DNA of 64,000 bases from Halalkaliarchaeum sp. AArc-CO (lineage in GTDB: Archaea > Halobacteriota > Halobacteria > Halobacteriales > Haloferacaceae): assembly GCF_024972735.1 (NCBI RefSeq), contig NZ_CP087723.1, positions 496,001 to 560,000 on the forward strand, given 5' to 3'. The position numbers and the translations under genes were made by a program. Of this stretch, positions 44,189 to 52,385 are shown one piece after another. Under the pieces are notes generated by a model. The model was not told the DNA's origin. It saw nothing but the letters and a program-made list of their open reading frames with translations, and made no database searches. Within the stretch, counting starts at the first letter, position 1; each line of letters opens with the position of its first letter.

Positions 44189-45046
44189 CTACAGCTCCGA
44201 CGGTTCGAACGTCCCTTCGTCGGTGATCACCCGATCGACGAGAGACAGCGGGGTGGCGTCGTAGGTCGGGTTTTCGATCCTCACGCCCTCGACGGGTTCG
44301 AGCATCACCTCGCTTCCGGGCCGGAACTCGTTTTCGAAGACGAACTCCTCGCCGACGACTTTGGCCCCCGAGCCGACGACGACCACCGGCACGTCGAGCT
44401 GGCGTGCGGTCGCCGCGATCGGGAACGTTCCCACGCGGTTGTAGTAGGTGTCGTCGGCGATGCAGGTCATGCCCAGCACCACGCGGTCACAGTTCCGGAG
44501 GAGGTGGCCCATCGCGGAGTCGACCGCGAGCGTCGGTTCGACGCGGTCGATTCCCGCGAGCGTCCGTGCGGTTTTCCGGCCGAGGTACCGCGGACGCGCC
44601 TCGGTGACGTACGCCTCGAGGTGGCGACCGGAGGCAGCCGCGGCCTCGACGGCCTCCAGGACGGTCGTCGAGAAGTCGTGTGTGAGGATCGTCTCGCCGT
44701 TCGCGAACGTGTCGGCGGCGTTCTCTGCCGCCCTGCGTTTGCCGGATTCGACGTCGTCGATCACGCGATCGATCGTCTTCCGGAGCAGTTCCTTCGCCGA
44801 CGTCACGTCGTCGGCGTTCCCGACGACCGCGTCCTCCAGCTCCCGGACGGCGTTGTGGAGGGTTGCGTGTGAGGGGTTTGCCCGGCGGAGCACCCCGGCG
44901 TTCTGTTCGACGTCACGTTCGAAGGGGGTAAGCGACGTGTACTCCCGATCGAGCAGCTCCTCGAACGCCCGGGCCGCTTTGACCGCGACCGTCGAGGAGC
45001 TGTGTGTGCGCATCTCCTCGATCTCGGCGACCGTCTCGTCGATCAT
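44189..45046 (-). CDS. eIF2B/ribose-1,5-bisphosphate isomerase family protein, probably non-catalytic
   Basis: A 285-residue member of the eIF2B alpha/MtnA/R15P isomerase family. The helical N-terminal domain (1-110) and Rossmann-like C-terminal domain are both present, with TLAVDSAMGHLLRNCDRVVL near 170 and YNRVGTFPIAATARQLDVPV near 200. In R15P isomerases a THC motif and a GAD motif carry the catalytic Cys and Asp. Here they read THDFS (D124) and GMT (192-194), so neither catalytic residue is found. It is therefore more likely a regulatory or translation-related aIF2B-like protein. It is divergent from the carboxylase gene. Confidence 0.78.
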   Translation of the reverse strand: MIDETVAEIEEMRTHSSSTVAVKAARAFEELLDREYTSLTPFERDVEQNAGVLRRANPSHATLHNAVRELEDAVVGNADDVTSAKELLRKTIDRVIDDVESGKRRAAENAADTFANGETILTHDFSTTVLEAVEAAAASGRHLEAYVTEARPRYLGRKTARTLAGIDRVEPTLAVDSAMGHLLRNCDRVVLGMTCIADDTYYNRVGTFPIAATARQLDVPVVVVGSGAKVVGEEFVFENEFRPGSEVMLEPVEGVRIENPTYDATPLSLVDRVITDEGTFEPSEL

Positions 45047-45193
45047 GTCCGACCGGTCGCTCGCTGGAGATGAATAGCTTGTGGGCTCACGCCACTAGAC
45101 CGGACTGCGCTCCGGCTCGTCCGTTCGTTCGGTCCCGGAATTCTTATCCCCCGCCTCACTGACCGTTGGGGCAATGAGGCGGAGTGATCCCGG

Positions 45194-46744
45194 ATGACGA
45201 CCGACGACCGCATCGAGGAGCTCCGTCGCCGACGCGAAAACGCGGAGAAAGGCGGCGGAAAAGCGCGGATCGAGGCCCAGCACGATCGGGGGAAGATGAC
45301 CGCCAGGGAGCGGATCGACTACTTCCTCGACGACGGGACGTTCCACGAGTTCGATCAGTTCCGGACTCACCGGACCCACAAGTTCGGGATGGAGGAAAAG
45401 CAGATCCCGGGCGACGGCGTCGTCACCGGCTACGGCGAGGTCAACGGGCGGACTGTGTTCGTGTTCGCCCACGACTTCACAGTTTTCGGCGGGTCCCTGG
45501 GGGAAGTGTTCGCCGAGAAGGTCTGCAAGGTGATGGACAAGGCGATGGACGTGGGCGCGCCGGTGGTCGGGCTCAACGACTCGGCCGGCGCACGCATCCA
45601 GGAGGGCGTGGCCTCGCTTGCGGGCTATGCGGAGATTTTCCGGCGCAACACCGAGGCCTCGGGTGTGGTGCCCCAGATCTCGGCGATCATGGGGCCGTGT
45701 GCCGGCGGAGCGGTGTACTCGCCGGCGATCACGGACTTCACGTTCATGGTGAAAGACACCAGCCACATGTTCATCACCGGCCCGGACGTGATCGAGACGG
45801 TGACCGGAGAGCAGGTTTCCTTCGAGGAACTGGGCGGTGCGGTCACCCACTCCTCGACGTCTGGGGTTGCCCACTTCGCGGCCGACTCGGAGGAGGACGC
45901 GCTCGACGACATCGCCCGGTTGCTGTCGTATCTGCCCCAGAACAACGTCGAGGACCCGCCACGCGTGGAGCCGTGGGACGATCCCGAACGCACTCCCGAG
46001 GAGCTGTCGGAGCTGGTGCCGAACGAGCCCCGGAAGCCGTACGACATGGTCGCGGTGATCGAGGCGGTCGTCGACGAGGGGTCGTTTTTCGAGGTCCACG
46101 AGAACTTCGCGAAGAACATCGTCGTCGGCTTCGCGCGCCTCGACGGCTACAGCGTCGGCGTGGTCGCAAACCAGCCCCGGGTCAACGCCGGCACGCTCGA
46201 CATCGAGGCGTCCCAGAAGGGCGCGCGGTTCGTCCGCTTTTGTGACGCGTTCAACATCCCAATCGTCACCTTCGAGGACGTCCCCGGATTCATGCCGGGC
46301 ACCGACCAGGAGCACAACGGGATCATCCGCCACGGCGCGAAGCTGCTGTACGCATTCTCGGAGGCGACGGTGCCACTGTTGACGGTCATCACCCGGAAGG
46401 CGTACGGCGGGGCCTACTGCGTGATGTCCTCGAAACACATCGGCGGCGACGTCAACTACGCGTGGCCCACCGCCGAGATCGCGGTCATGGGGCCGAAGGG
46501 TGCTGTCAACATCCTCTACTCGGACGAGCTCGAGGCCGCAAGCGACACCGAGGCCCGGCGCGAGGAGCTCATCGAGGAGTATCGCGAGGAGTTCGCCAAC
46601 CCGTACACTGCGGCGGATCGCGGCTTCGTCGACGACGTGATCGAGCCGCCGGACACGCGCAAACGGCTCGTCGACGACCTGGAGATGCTGCTGTCCAAGC
46701 GGGAGAGCCTCCCGGAAAAGAAACACGGCAACATCCCGATCTGA
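45194..46744 (+). CDS. pccB: Acyl-CoA carboxylase carboxyltransferase subunit (propionyl-CoA carboxylase beta type)
   Basis: A 516-residue carboxyltransferase that moves CO2 from biotin to acetyl- or propionyl-CoA. The two crotonase-like halves are evident: [20 protein letters not shown] (about 120-140) with oxyanion-hole [12 protein letters not shown], and the second half with [20 protein letters not shown] and [12 protein letters not shown]. The end KKHGNIPI is typical. A Shine-Dalgarno ggagtgat lies 5-8 bases before the ATG at 45194. The pccX-like gene follows after 10 bases. The biotin carboxylase/carrier subunit is not in the window. Confidence 0.9.
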   Translation: MTTDDRIEELRRRRENAEKGGGKARIEAQHDRGKMTARERIDYFLDDGTFHEFDQFRTHRTHKFGMEEKQIPGDGVVTGYGEVNGRTVFVFAHDFTVFGGSLGEVFAEKVCKVMDKAMDVGAPVVGLNDSAGARIQEGVASLAGYAEIFRRNTEASGVVPQISAIMGPCAGGAVYSPAITDFTFMVKDTSHMFITGPDVIETVTGEQVSFEELGGAVTHSSTSGVAHFAADSEEDALDDIARLLSYLPQNNVEDPPRVEPWDDPERTPEELSELVPNEPRKPYDMVAVIEAVVDEGSFFEVHENFAKNIVVGFARLDGYSVGVVANQPRVNAGTLDIEASQKGARFVRFCDAFNIPIVTFEDVPGFMPGTDQEHNGIIRHGAKLLYAFSEATVPLLTVITRKAYGGAYCVMSSKHIGGDVNYAWPTAEIAVMGPKGAVNILYSDELEAASDTEARREELIEEYREEFANPYTAADRGFVDDVIEPPDTRKRLVDDLEMLLSKRESLPEKKHGNIPI

Positions 46745-46754
46745 GGCAGCGACG

Positions 46755-47006
46755 ATGCAACTTCACATCCCCGAGGACGCGTCCGACGAGGAGGCGGCGG
46801 CCATCGCCGCGGCGATCGGTGCCCACCTGCGGGATCGGGCCGCAGCCGCAGCCGACGCCGGGGCCGAGCCGAACTGGGACGGCAAGCGATGGGCGTTCGC
46901 AGGTCGCCTCGAGGGGCTCGGAACGCGCGGCGCTCGCGATTTCCGACTTCGCGACGGGACGCCGACTGATCCCTGGACTGCCAGCGGGCGTCGGAACCGG
47001 TTTTAA
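46755..47006 (+). CDS. pccX: Small auxiliary subunit of acyl-CoA carboxylase (PccX-like)
   Basis: An 83-residue protein 10 bases after pccB. Residues 1-25 ([20 protein letters not shown]) form a helix after a short strand. The rest ends [14 protein letters not shown], like the small epsilon-type subunits of acyl-CoA carboxylases and the haloarchaeal PccX subunit. Its N-terminus is echoed in the first 35 residues of the next carboxyltransferase (VHVGSGATDEEAEAIAAALS). The role in the family is to stabilise or activate the complex. Right after its stop is a hairpin. Confidence 0.72.
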   Translation: MQLHIPEDASDEEAAAIAAAIGAHLRDRAAAAADAGAEPNWDGKRWAFAGRLEGLGTRGARDFRLRDGTPTDPWTASGRRNRF

Positions 47007-47007
47007 A

Positions 47008-47033
47008 AGCCTCGGGTCACTCCGCCCGAGGCT
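47008..47033 (+). terminator. Hairpin directly after pccX
   Basis: Perfect 9-base stem AGCCTCGGG/CCCGAGGCT with an 8-base loop, starting 1 base after the stop codon of pccX. It is followed by a short T-containing run (gtttccc). It could end or stabilise the pccB-pccX mRNA; archaeal terminators usually rely on T-runs, so the assignment is tentative. Confidence 0.4.
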
Positions 47034-47069
47034 GTTTCCCCCGACGTTTTACAGGCTGTCGAGGAGAAT

Positions 47070-47213
47070 GCCCCGGGGCTTGACCCCGGGGCGATTCACC
47101 TGCTACTTTTCAGAATAATTTCACGATAGCGAGGTTCGAGCGAATGCGAGAACCTCGGAGACCCGTGAGCGAGCGAAGCGAGCCGTGAGCGAGCAGAGCG
47201 AGGTTCGAGCGAA
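47070..47213. repeat. GC-rich hairpin and gargagcga-type repeats in the 47007-47276 gap
   Basis: This gap holds no gene. At 47070-47092 is a 9-base stem GCCCCGGGG-cttga-CCCCGGGGC. It resembles right-end hairpins of haloarchaeal IS1341-type elements, but no tnpB is next to it. At 47130-47157 the arms CGAGGTTC and GAACCTCG form another stem. The 16-base gcgaggttcgagcgaa recurs at 47129-47144 and 47198-47213, with gagcgagcgaagcgagc-like low-complexity sequence between. Confidence 0.45.
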
Positions 47214-47276
47214 GAGAGACCTCATAACAACGGTGGGGGCGAAAAGAATTTGCGACCGCCGGAAGGAGTGACCGTC

Positions 47277-49079
47277 ATGAAAGTACACGTCGGGTCGGGT
47301 GCGACGGACGAGGAGGCGGAAGCGATCGCCGCCGCCCTCTCGGAGCATCTCGCCGTCGAGATCGAAGTCCACGTCGGTGACGAGGGAGCACCAACGGCCA
47401 CGGCGACCCCACCGGAAACGGAGTACCCTCTCGAGGACGACCTCGGTCCGACAGAGCGGGAGGCCGCCCTGCGCGAGGAGATCGAAGACATCCTCGAGGG
47501 CGGCCCGGAGAAGTACCGGGACCGACTCCCCGAACAGGGCAAACTGTTCGTCCGCGATCGGCTGGAACTGTGGTTCGGCGAGGAGGACAGACCAGTCGAC
47601 CCCGACCCCGGCCAGGGGGGTGACGGCGAGGCGCCGACCGGCCTGCGGTTCGAGGACGGCAAGTTCGCGCACTTCGACGCGTGGCATCCGAACAGCCCGG
47701 AGGTCGAGGAGTACGAGGAGGGGAACAGAGTCCCCGCAGACGGGCTCATCACCGGTGCGGCGACGTTCGAGGGGCGGGACCTCCACTTCATGGCCAACGA
47801 CTTCACCGTCAAGGCCGGTTCGATGGCAGCCCACGGCGTCGAGAAGTTCCTCCGGATGCAACAGCGGGCGCTCAAGACCGGCAAACCCGTGCTGTATCTG
47901 ATGGACTCCTCGGGCGGGCGGATCGACCAACAGACCGGCTTTTTCGCCAACCGCGAGGGCATCGGGAAATACTACTACAACCACTCGATGCTCTCCGGCC
48001 GGGTCCCCCAGATCTGCGTGCTGTACGGCCCCTGTATCGCGGGAGCCGCTTACACACCCGTGTTCGCCGACTTCACGATCATGGTCGAGGGGATGTCCGC
48101 GATGGCGATCGCCTCCCCGCGGATGGTGAAGATGGTGACCGGCGAGGAGATCGACCTCGAGGAGCTGGGCGGCCCCGCGGTCCACGCCCGCCACTCCGGT
48201 TCGGCGGACCTCATCGCCCGCGACGAGGCCCACGCCCGACAACTGGTCGCGGAACTCATTTCCTATCTCCCCGACAAGGCCGGCGACGCGCCGCCGCGAT
48301 CGGAGCCGAAGCCGCCACGATACAGTCCCGACGGCATCGACGAACTGGTTCCGGAAGAGCCCAACCGGCCGTACGACGTCCACGATCTGATCGAGCGGGT
48401 TGTCGACGCCGAATCCGTCCTGGAGCTGCGGCCCGACTACGGCACCGAGATCGTCACCGCCCTCGCCAGGATCGACGGCCGCCCGGTCGGGGTCGTCGCA
48501 AACCAGCCCACCCAGCGCTCGGGGGCGATCTTCCCCGACTCCGCGAGCAAGGCCGCGGAGTTCATCTGGACGTGTGACGCCTACGAGATCCCCCTGCTGT
48601 ACCTGTGTGACACGCCGGGATTCATGGCCGGCTCGCAGGTGGAAAAGGACGGGATCCTCGAGGAGGGCAAGAAGTTCATCTACGCCACGTCCGCGGCGTC
48701 GGTTCCCCAGCAGACCGTGATCGTCCGGAAGGCGTACGGTGCGGGGATCTACGCAATGGGCGGACCGGCGTACGACCCCGAGAGCGTGATCGGCCTCCCG
48801 TCGGGCGAGATCGCCATCATGGGGCCCGAGGCAGCGATCAACGCGGTGTACGCCCGGAAGCTCGGGGAGATCGACGACCCGGAGGAACGCGAGCGCCGCG
48901 AACGGGAGCTCAGAGCGGAGTACCGGGAGGACATCGACGTCCATCGGATGGCCAGCGAGGTCGTCATCGACGAGATCGTCTCTCCCTCGGCGCTCAGGGA
49001 CGAACTCGTCGCCCGGTTCGACTTCTATGCGGACCTCGAGAAAGGCGTCCCGGACAAGAAACACGGGACGATCCTTTGA
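47277..49079 (+). CDS. Acyl-CoA carboxylase carboxyltransferase subunit with PccX-like N-terminal extension
   Basis: A 600-residue protein, longer than its neighbour (516) at the N-terminus. Residues 1-35 (KVHVGSGATDEEAEAIAAAL) match the helix of PccX; about 50-115 form an additional segment with REAALREEIEDILEGG. The carboxyltransferase halves follow, with LMDSSGGRIDQQTGFFANRE and GPCIAGAAYTPV, then LCDTPGFMAGSQVEKDGILE. The active sites differ from pccB (SGGRIDQQ against SAGARIQEG), so the substrate may differ too. The start at 47277 has ggagtga 6 bases upstream; its end KKHGTIL is like that of the neighbour. Confidence 0.85.
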   Translation: MKVHVGSGATDEEAEAIAAALSEHLAVEIEVHVGDEGAPTATATPPETEYPLEDDLGPTEREAALREEIEDILEGGPEKYRDRLPEQGKLFVRDRLELWFGEEDRPVDPDPGQGGDGEAPTGLRFEDGKFAHFDAWHPNSPEVEEYEEGNRVPADGLITGAATFEGRDLHFMANDFTVKAGSMAAHGVEKFLRMQQRALKTGKPVLYLMDSSGGRIDQQTGFFANREGIGKYYYNHSMLSGRVPQICVLYGPCIAGAAYTPVFADFTIMVEGMSAMAIASPRMVKMVTGEEIDLEELGGPAVHARHSGSADLIARDEAHARQLVAELISYLPDKAGDAPPRSEPKPPRYSPDGIDELVPEEPNRPYDVHDLIERVVDAESVLELRPDYGTEIVTALARIDGRPVGVVANQPTQRSGAIFPDSASKAAEFIWTCDAYEIPLLYLCDTPGFMAGSQVEKDGILEEGKKFIYATSAASVPQQTVIVRKAYGAGIYAMGGPAYDPESVIGLPSGEIAIMGPEAAINAVYARKLGEIDDPEERERRERELRAEYREDIDVHRMASEVVIDEIVSPSALRDELVARFDFYADLEKGVPDKKHGTIL

Positions 49080-49088
49080 GTGCAGGCT

Positions 49089-49370
49089 TCAACCGTCTGC
49101 ACCGCCGGTACGTTTCGCGACCTCGTCGGTGCGCTCGGCGATGTCCACCAGCCGGGTCCAGCTGTTGATCCCGGCACGCAGCGCGACCAGGTCGCTCGCA
49201 TCGACTGTCACCTCGACAGTTCGATCCCGCAACGCGACGGCGGCGCCGGCCCGGTCGTCGTCGAGTTCGCCCTGCTCGACCGCAACGGCGGCGGCGACGG
49301 TGCTCGCGCTCGCCTCGTCGGGGTAGATAAACGACAGCGTCGCAGAATGGGTGTCGGTCACGCGGCTCAC
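49089..49370 (-). CDS. pcc1: KEOPS complex subunit Pcc1
   Basis: A 93-residue protein of the Pcc1/CTAG family. It dimerises within the KEOPS complex that makes the t6A modification of tRNA. The pattern is a strand-helix-strand fold: ATLSFIYPDEASASTVAAAV opens it and LVALRAGINSWTRLVDIAER is the conserved C-terminal helix. It starts with GTG at 49370. It follows rpoP by 28 bases on the same strand, an order common in archaea. Confidence 0.85.
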   Translation of the reverse strand: MSRVTDTHSATLSFIYPDEASASTVAAAVAVEQGELDDDRAGAAVALRDRTVEVTVDASDLVALRAGINSWTRLVDIAERTDEVAKRTGGADG

Positions 49371-49398
49371 GTCCGGGTTCGAAGAGGCAGATCCGACG

Positions 49399-49533
49399 TT
49401 ACTCGACCTCGACTTCCTTGATGCCGCCGCCGCGCTCCTTCAACAGCACGCGGTGGCCGCAGTACGGACAGCGGACGCCGCCGTACTCGTCGAGTTCGAC
49501 GTCGCGTTTGCAGCGGGAACACTTGTACGCCAT
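49399..49533 (-). CDS. rpoP: DNA-directed RNA polymerase subunit P (Rpb12-like)
   Basis: A 44-residue zinc-ribbon subunit of RNA polymerase. The product starts [16 protein letters not shown] and has [15 protein letters not shown]; zinc ligands are C5, C8, C22 and C25. It ends IKEVEVE. It starts 2 bases after the rpl37ae stop, so the two are translationally linked. It is small but complete. Confidence 0.95.
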   Translation of the reverse strand: MAYKCSRCKRDVELDEYGGVRCPYCGHRVLLKERGGGIKEVEVE

Positions 49534-49535
49534 CG

Positions 49536-49808
49536 TTACTCGTCGTCGTCGCCGGACAGCGCGGCGCGGATCGAGCGTTTGACCTGCGTTCCACCCGGCG
49601 TCTCGGGGCGGTACGCCCCGCCAGTGAACGTCTCGCCTGTCTCCTCGTCGACCCAGATGCCTGTGCCGATCCGTTTCACGTCGTTGCCGTCGACGGTCGC
49701 AGAGCGCATCTCGTCTTCGATGTCGCGAACGCGAACGCGGGAGACGCGCCCGTATCGCGCGCCGAAGCGCCCGGCGCTACCGACCGATCGGGCCTTCTGT
49801 TTAGCCAT
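49536..49808 (-). CDS. rpl37ae: Ribosomal protein eL43 (L37Ae), without zinc-binding cysteines
   Basis: A 90-residue ribosomal protein. The ends are highly conserved: [18 protein letters not shown] and [20 protein letters not shown]. The middle, where the family has two CxxC pairs of a zinc finger, reads [20 protein letters not shown]; there is no cysteine in the whole protein. The fold must be kept without zinc, which other halophile proteins do by salt bridges; that is inference. It is first in the operon, with a TATA-like gtttttacg about 30 bases before its ATG. Confidence 0.93.
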   Translation of the reverse strand: MAKQKARSVGSAGRFGARYGRVSRVRVRDIEDEMRSATVDGNDVKRIGTGIWVDEETGETFTGGAYRPETPGGTQVKRSIRAALSGDDDE

Positions 49809-49945
49809 ACAGTCCGGTATCGCCAGCGCGCGTAAAAACTTGTTGAGTCGAACGGAGCGTGTCACCGACTGGCGAGCGGCGCCGGAGGGGATGTATTCGC
49901 GCCTCGGAACGGTGGTTTTAACCCGAGAACCGAGGGACCACGAGT

Positions 49946-50713
49946 ATGGTCGAAGCCATCGCCGTCGCGAGCGGGAAAGGGGGGACGGGAAAGACCACGA
50001 GCACCCTCGCGCTCGGGATGGCACTTGCAGCCGACTACGAGGTGACGGTCGTCGACGCCGACACCGGGATGGCGAACCTGCTGTTTCACGCCGGTCTGGA
50101 CGACGTCGAGGTGACGCTTCACGATCTGCTCGTCGAGGGGACCGGCACGGCCGTCTCGGAGGCGACCTACGATCGGTTCGGCATGCGGGTCGTCCCCTGT
50201 GGGACGAGCCTCGCGGCGTTCGAACGCGCGGATCCGGCCCGCCTCCGGGACGTCGTCGCAGAACTCGCGGGCGAAACCGACGTGCTCCTCCTGGACTCGC
50301 CGGCGGCGCTCGGCTCGAAGTCGGCGGTGCTTCCGCTGGTGCTCGCCGACCGGATCGTCGTCGTGCTCCAGCCGACTGTTCCGTCGCTTTCGGACGGGCT
50401 CAAGGCCCAGGAGTACGCCCGGTCGTACGGGACGGAGACTGCCGGCATCCTCTTCAACAGGGTCCGGGGGGAACTCGGCGATGTCGCCGACAGGGCCGAA
50501 CGCTACTTCGGCGGCACGACGCTCGCGGCGGTGCCCGAAAGCGACGCGATCAGGCAGGGTCGCCGGGCCGGAAAACCCCTTCTCGCGCACGCACCGGACT
50601 CCGCCGCCGCGGACGCCTATCGGGAGGCCGCAAGCGCACTCGAACCGCGGACCGGACGGGCCGACGACGTCGCTGCCAGATTCAAAAGTGCCGTCGTCCC
50701 GGAGACCCACTGA
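49946..50713 (+). CDS. MinD/ParA-type ATPase
   Basis: A 255-residue P-loop ATPase of the deviant Walker A class: SGKGGTGKT with K11 and K16, then [14 protein letters not shown] (switch I/A') and LLLDSPAAL (Walker B). It lacks an obvious C-terminal membrane-targeting helix of bacterial MinD, though a hydrophilic tail of about 25 residues follows the core. Haloarchaeal MinD homologues position surface machinery rather than cell division. A TATA-like ggttttaac 30 bases before the ATG suggests leaderless transcription. The next gene is linked by a micro-ORF chain. Confidence 0.88.
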   Translation: MVEAIAVASGKGGTGKTTSTLALGMALAADYEVTVVDADTGMANLLFHAGLDDVEVTLHDLLVEGTGTAVSEATYDRFGMRVVPCGTSLAAFERADPARLRDVVAELAGETDVLLLDSPAALGSKSAVLPLVLADRIVVVLQPTVPSLSDGLKAQEYARSYGTETAGILFNRVRGELGDVADRAERYFGGTTLAAVPESDAIRQGRRAGKPLLAHAPDSAAADAYREAASALEPRTGRADDVAARFKSAVVPETH

Positions 50714-50730
50714 CGGCCAGCCGACCGGAC

Positions 50731-50772
50731 CGCCATGACGATCAGACCGCCATGACGATCAGACCGATATGA
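50731..50772 (+). promoter_or_regulatory. Tandem 17-base repeat creating two micro-ORFs coupled to the next gene
   Basis: The unit cgccatgacgatcagac occurs twice (50731-50747, 50748-50764). Each copy begins a six-codon ORF: MTIRPP at 50735-50755 and MTIRPI at 50752-50772. The stop of the first overlaps the start of the second (ATGA), and the stop of the second overlaps the start of the real gene at 50769 (ATGA). This makes a stop-start relay from MinD to the downstream gene. No Shine-Dalgarno sequence is seen. Confidence 0.6.
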
Positions 50773-51353
50773 CTGCCCTGACCCTCGATGACTCGCGCGG
50801 ACTCTCCGTTCCACAGGGGGAACTGCGCAGCTCCCGAGTGGTTGCCGACCTCGGATCCGCGCTCCGAGGGGCGCTCGAAGCGGAACTCACCGGGTATCTC
50901 CTCTTGGAACCCCAGGAGACGCTGCTGCTCGACGGGGACGTCCGGGGTGTGCTCACGTTCGAGGAGGGCATCCCGACGCTCGCGTACGACGTCGCCGGGG
51001 ACGAACGGGGTTCGCGGGCACTCGCCCGGATCGCCGATCCGGGCCCGTATCGAGTCGAACGCTACGCGACCGATCCGGAGGCGATCAGATCCCTCCACGC
51101 GCCCGACGCCGCAGACCCCTTTCGCGTCCCGCCGGGTGCGGCGGCCGAACAGCTGGCCAGGGACGCCGAGCTCGCGGCGGCGGCCCGACGGCAGGCACCC
51201 GACGTCGGCGACTCCGGGGAGGACGAGGATCCACTCGAGGCGTTCCTGGCCGACGAGGAGCGCGTCGAGGCGATCCAGGAACAGGCGCGGGAGGAGGCGA
51301 AGCGGCGTGCCGACGAGTGGGGGTTCACGGAGGAGGTCGCAGGCGACCGGTAG
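50769..51353 (+). CDS. PATAN/DUF4388-like protein, MinD neighbour
   Basis: A 194-residue acidic protein. Residues about 15-110 resemble the PATAN/DUF4388 fold: LTGYLLLEPQETLLLDGDVR, LTFEEGIPTLAYD and GSRALARIADPGPYRVERY. The rest is acidic and helical (EDEDPLEAFLADEERVEAI). Bacterial PATAN proteins are often partners of small GTPases or ATPases in motility and polarity. A partner role for the MinD-like ATPase is inferred from the tight genetic coupling. It converges with the pilus cluster, 10 bases apart. Confidence 0.6.
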   Translation: MTALTLDDSRGLSVPQGELRSSRVVADLGSALRGALEAELTGYLLLEPQETLLLDGDVRGVLTFEEGIPTLAYDVAGDERGSRALARIADPGPYRVERYATDPEAIRSLHAPDAADPFRVPPGAAAEQLARDAELAAAARRQAPDVGDSGEDEDPLEAFLADEERVEAIQEQAREEAKRRADEWGFTEEVAGDR

Positions 51354-51363
51354 TTCGGCCGCC

Positions 51364-51915
51364 TCACGCGAAAACGACCACGACCACCTCGACGGTCGCC
51401 TCATCGTCCGGCGTGGCGAGCCGCAGTTCGAATCCGGCCGCGAGCAGCGCGGTCTCGTCGGCTCGTTCCTGGACGACGACGTTGTCGATCCGCTCGCAGG
51501 GACCGAACGAGCGCATCGGACCGGACGGACACGTCTCCGCCTGCCACGCCGACGCCGGCTCCGCCGCGCTGGCGATCTCGATCACCACGCCCTCGGTGTG
51601 GCCCAGCCGTTCGATCGTGTCGAGGTCGTCCTCGAGCAGGTCTCGGAACCCCTCGACTGCAGCCTCCCGTCGGTTCCAACTGTACTCGCCGTCGATCTCC
51701 CCGCTCGCGTGCTCGACCGCCCGTTCCAGCGATCGTTCGGTGTCACCGAGTTCGGTTTCGGCTTCGACATCGGCGCCCACGTCGCCGTGATACCCGAGCT
51801 GTAGGTACGCGAACGCCATCGGAACCAGCGCCAGCGCGAGCACGGCCGCTGCGACGAGCACGAGCTGTCCGCGTTCGTCGAACTGGCCCGCTGTGAGTCG
51901 GCACTCGCCGGTCAT
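51364..51915 (-). CDS. Prepilin-like minor pilin (DUF7261-type), last gene of pilus cluster
   Basis: A 183-residue protein. The N-terminus reads TAGQFDERGQLVLVAAAVLA: a charged RGQ followed by a 20-residue hydrophobic helix, like a class III prepilin signal cut by PibD before or near the Gln. The mature part is acidic with two cysteines (CPSG and GPCERI) that may form a disulfide. The start at 51915 is set by the ATGA overlap with the upstream gene. Confidence 0.65.
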   Translation of the reverse strand: MTGECRLTAGQFDERGQLVLVAAAVLALALVPMAFAYLQLGYHGDVGADVEAETELGDTERSLERAVEHASGEIDGEYSWNRREAAVEGFRDLLEDDLDTIERLGHTEGVVIEIASAAEPASAWQAETCPSGPMRSFGPCERIDNVVVQERADETALLAAGFELRLATPDDEATVEVVVVVFA

Positions 51916-52385
51916 CCGTACCACACCCACAGTTCGACCTCCCCGTGTCTGGTGGTCACGGCCGCGTATCCGACGGGCACGCCGCGTGGCCGTTGCTGTC
52001 CGACCGCGCCGTACGGCCCGTCCGGTCCCGACACTTCCACCCGGTAGAACACGTTGTCCGGAAGGATCAGCCCGACGCGCCGCTCGAGGGCGTCCCGTTC
52101 GCGGTCGAAGCCGGACGCCGACCGAGTGAGTTCGGTGAGCCGGGTTTCGCCGACGTGGCGCGGCGGCTCGTTTTCCAGTACGGTCACGGTGTCCGATGCG
52201 TACCGGTCCAGCTGTGCGGTGTCGGCTCCCGCGGCGGGCACGCCGATCCCGAACGTGACGGCGACACCGAACACGAACACGACCCCGACGATCGCCTCGA
52301 TCAGCGTGATCGACAGCTGTCCGCGGCGAGAAGCACCTTCGGTCCGTCGATCAGTCCGAATTTGCGTCCGGTCATCCCCCGGCAC
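51912..52385 (-). CDS. Prepilin-like minor pilin (DUF7262-type)
   Basis: A 157-residue protein starting with GTG at 52385, inside the end of the preceding gene (14-base overlap). SRRGQLSITLIEAIVGVVFV at 19-38 is a prepilin-type signal followed by a hydrophobic helix. The mature domain ends with a beta-rich piece, GEVELWVWYG. It overlaps its downstream neighbour by 4 bases. Confidence 0.62.
   Translation of the reverse strand: MPGDDRTQIRTDRRTEGASRRGQLSITLIEAIVGVVFVFGVAVTFGIGVPAAGADTAQLDRYASDTVTVLENEPPRHVGETRLTELTRSASGFDRERDALERRVGLILPDNVFYRVEVSGPDGPYGAVGQQRPRGVPVGYAAVTTRHGEVELWVWYG

Noticed and set aside
44189-45046. Naming the protein ribose-1,5-bisphosphate isomerase
   Set aside because: The positions of the catalytic Cys and Asp are occupied by other residues (D124 and the GMT motif), so only the family is named.
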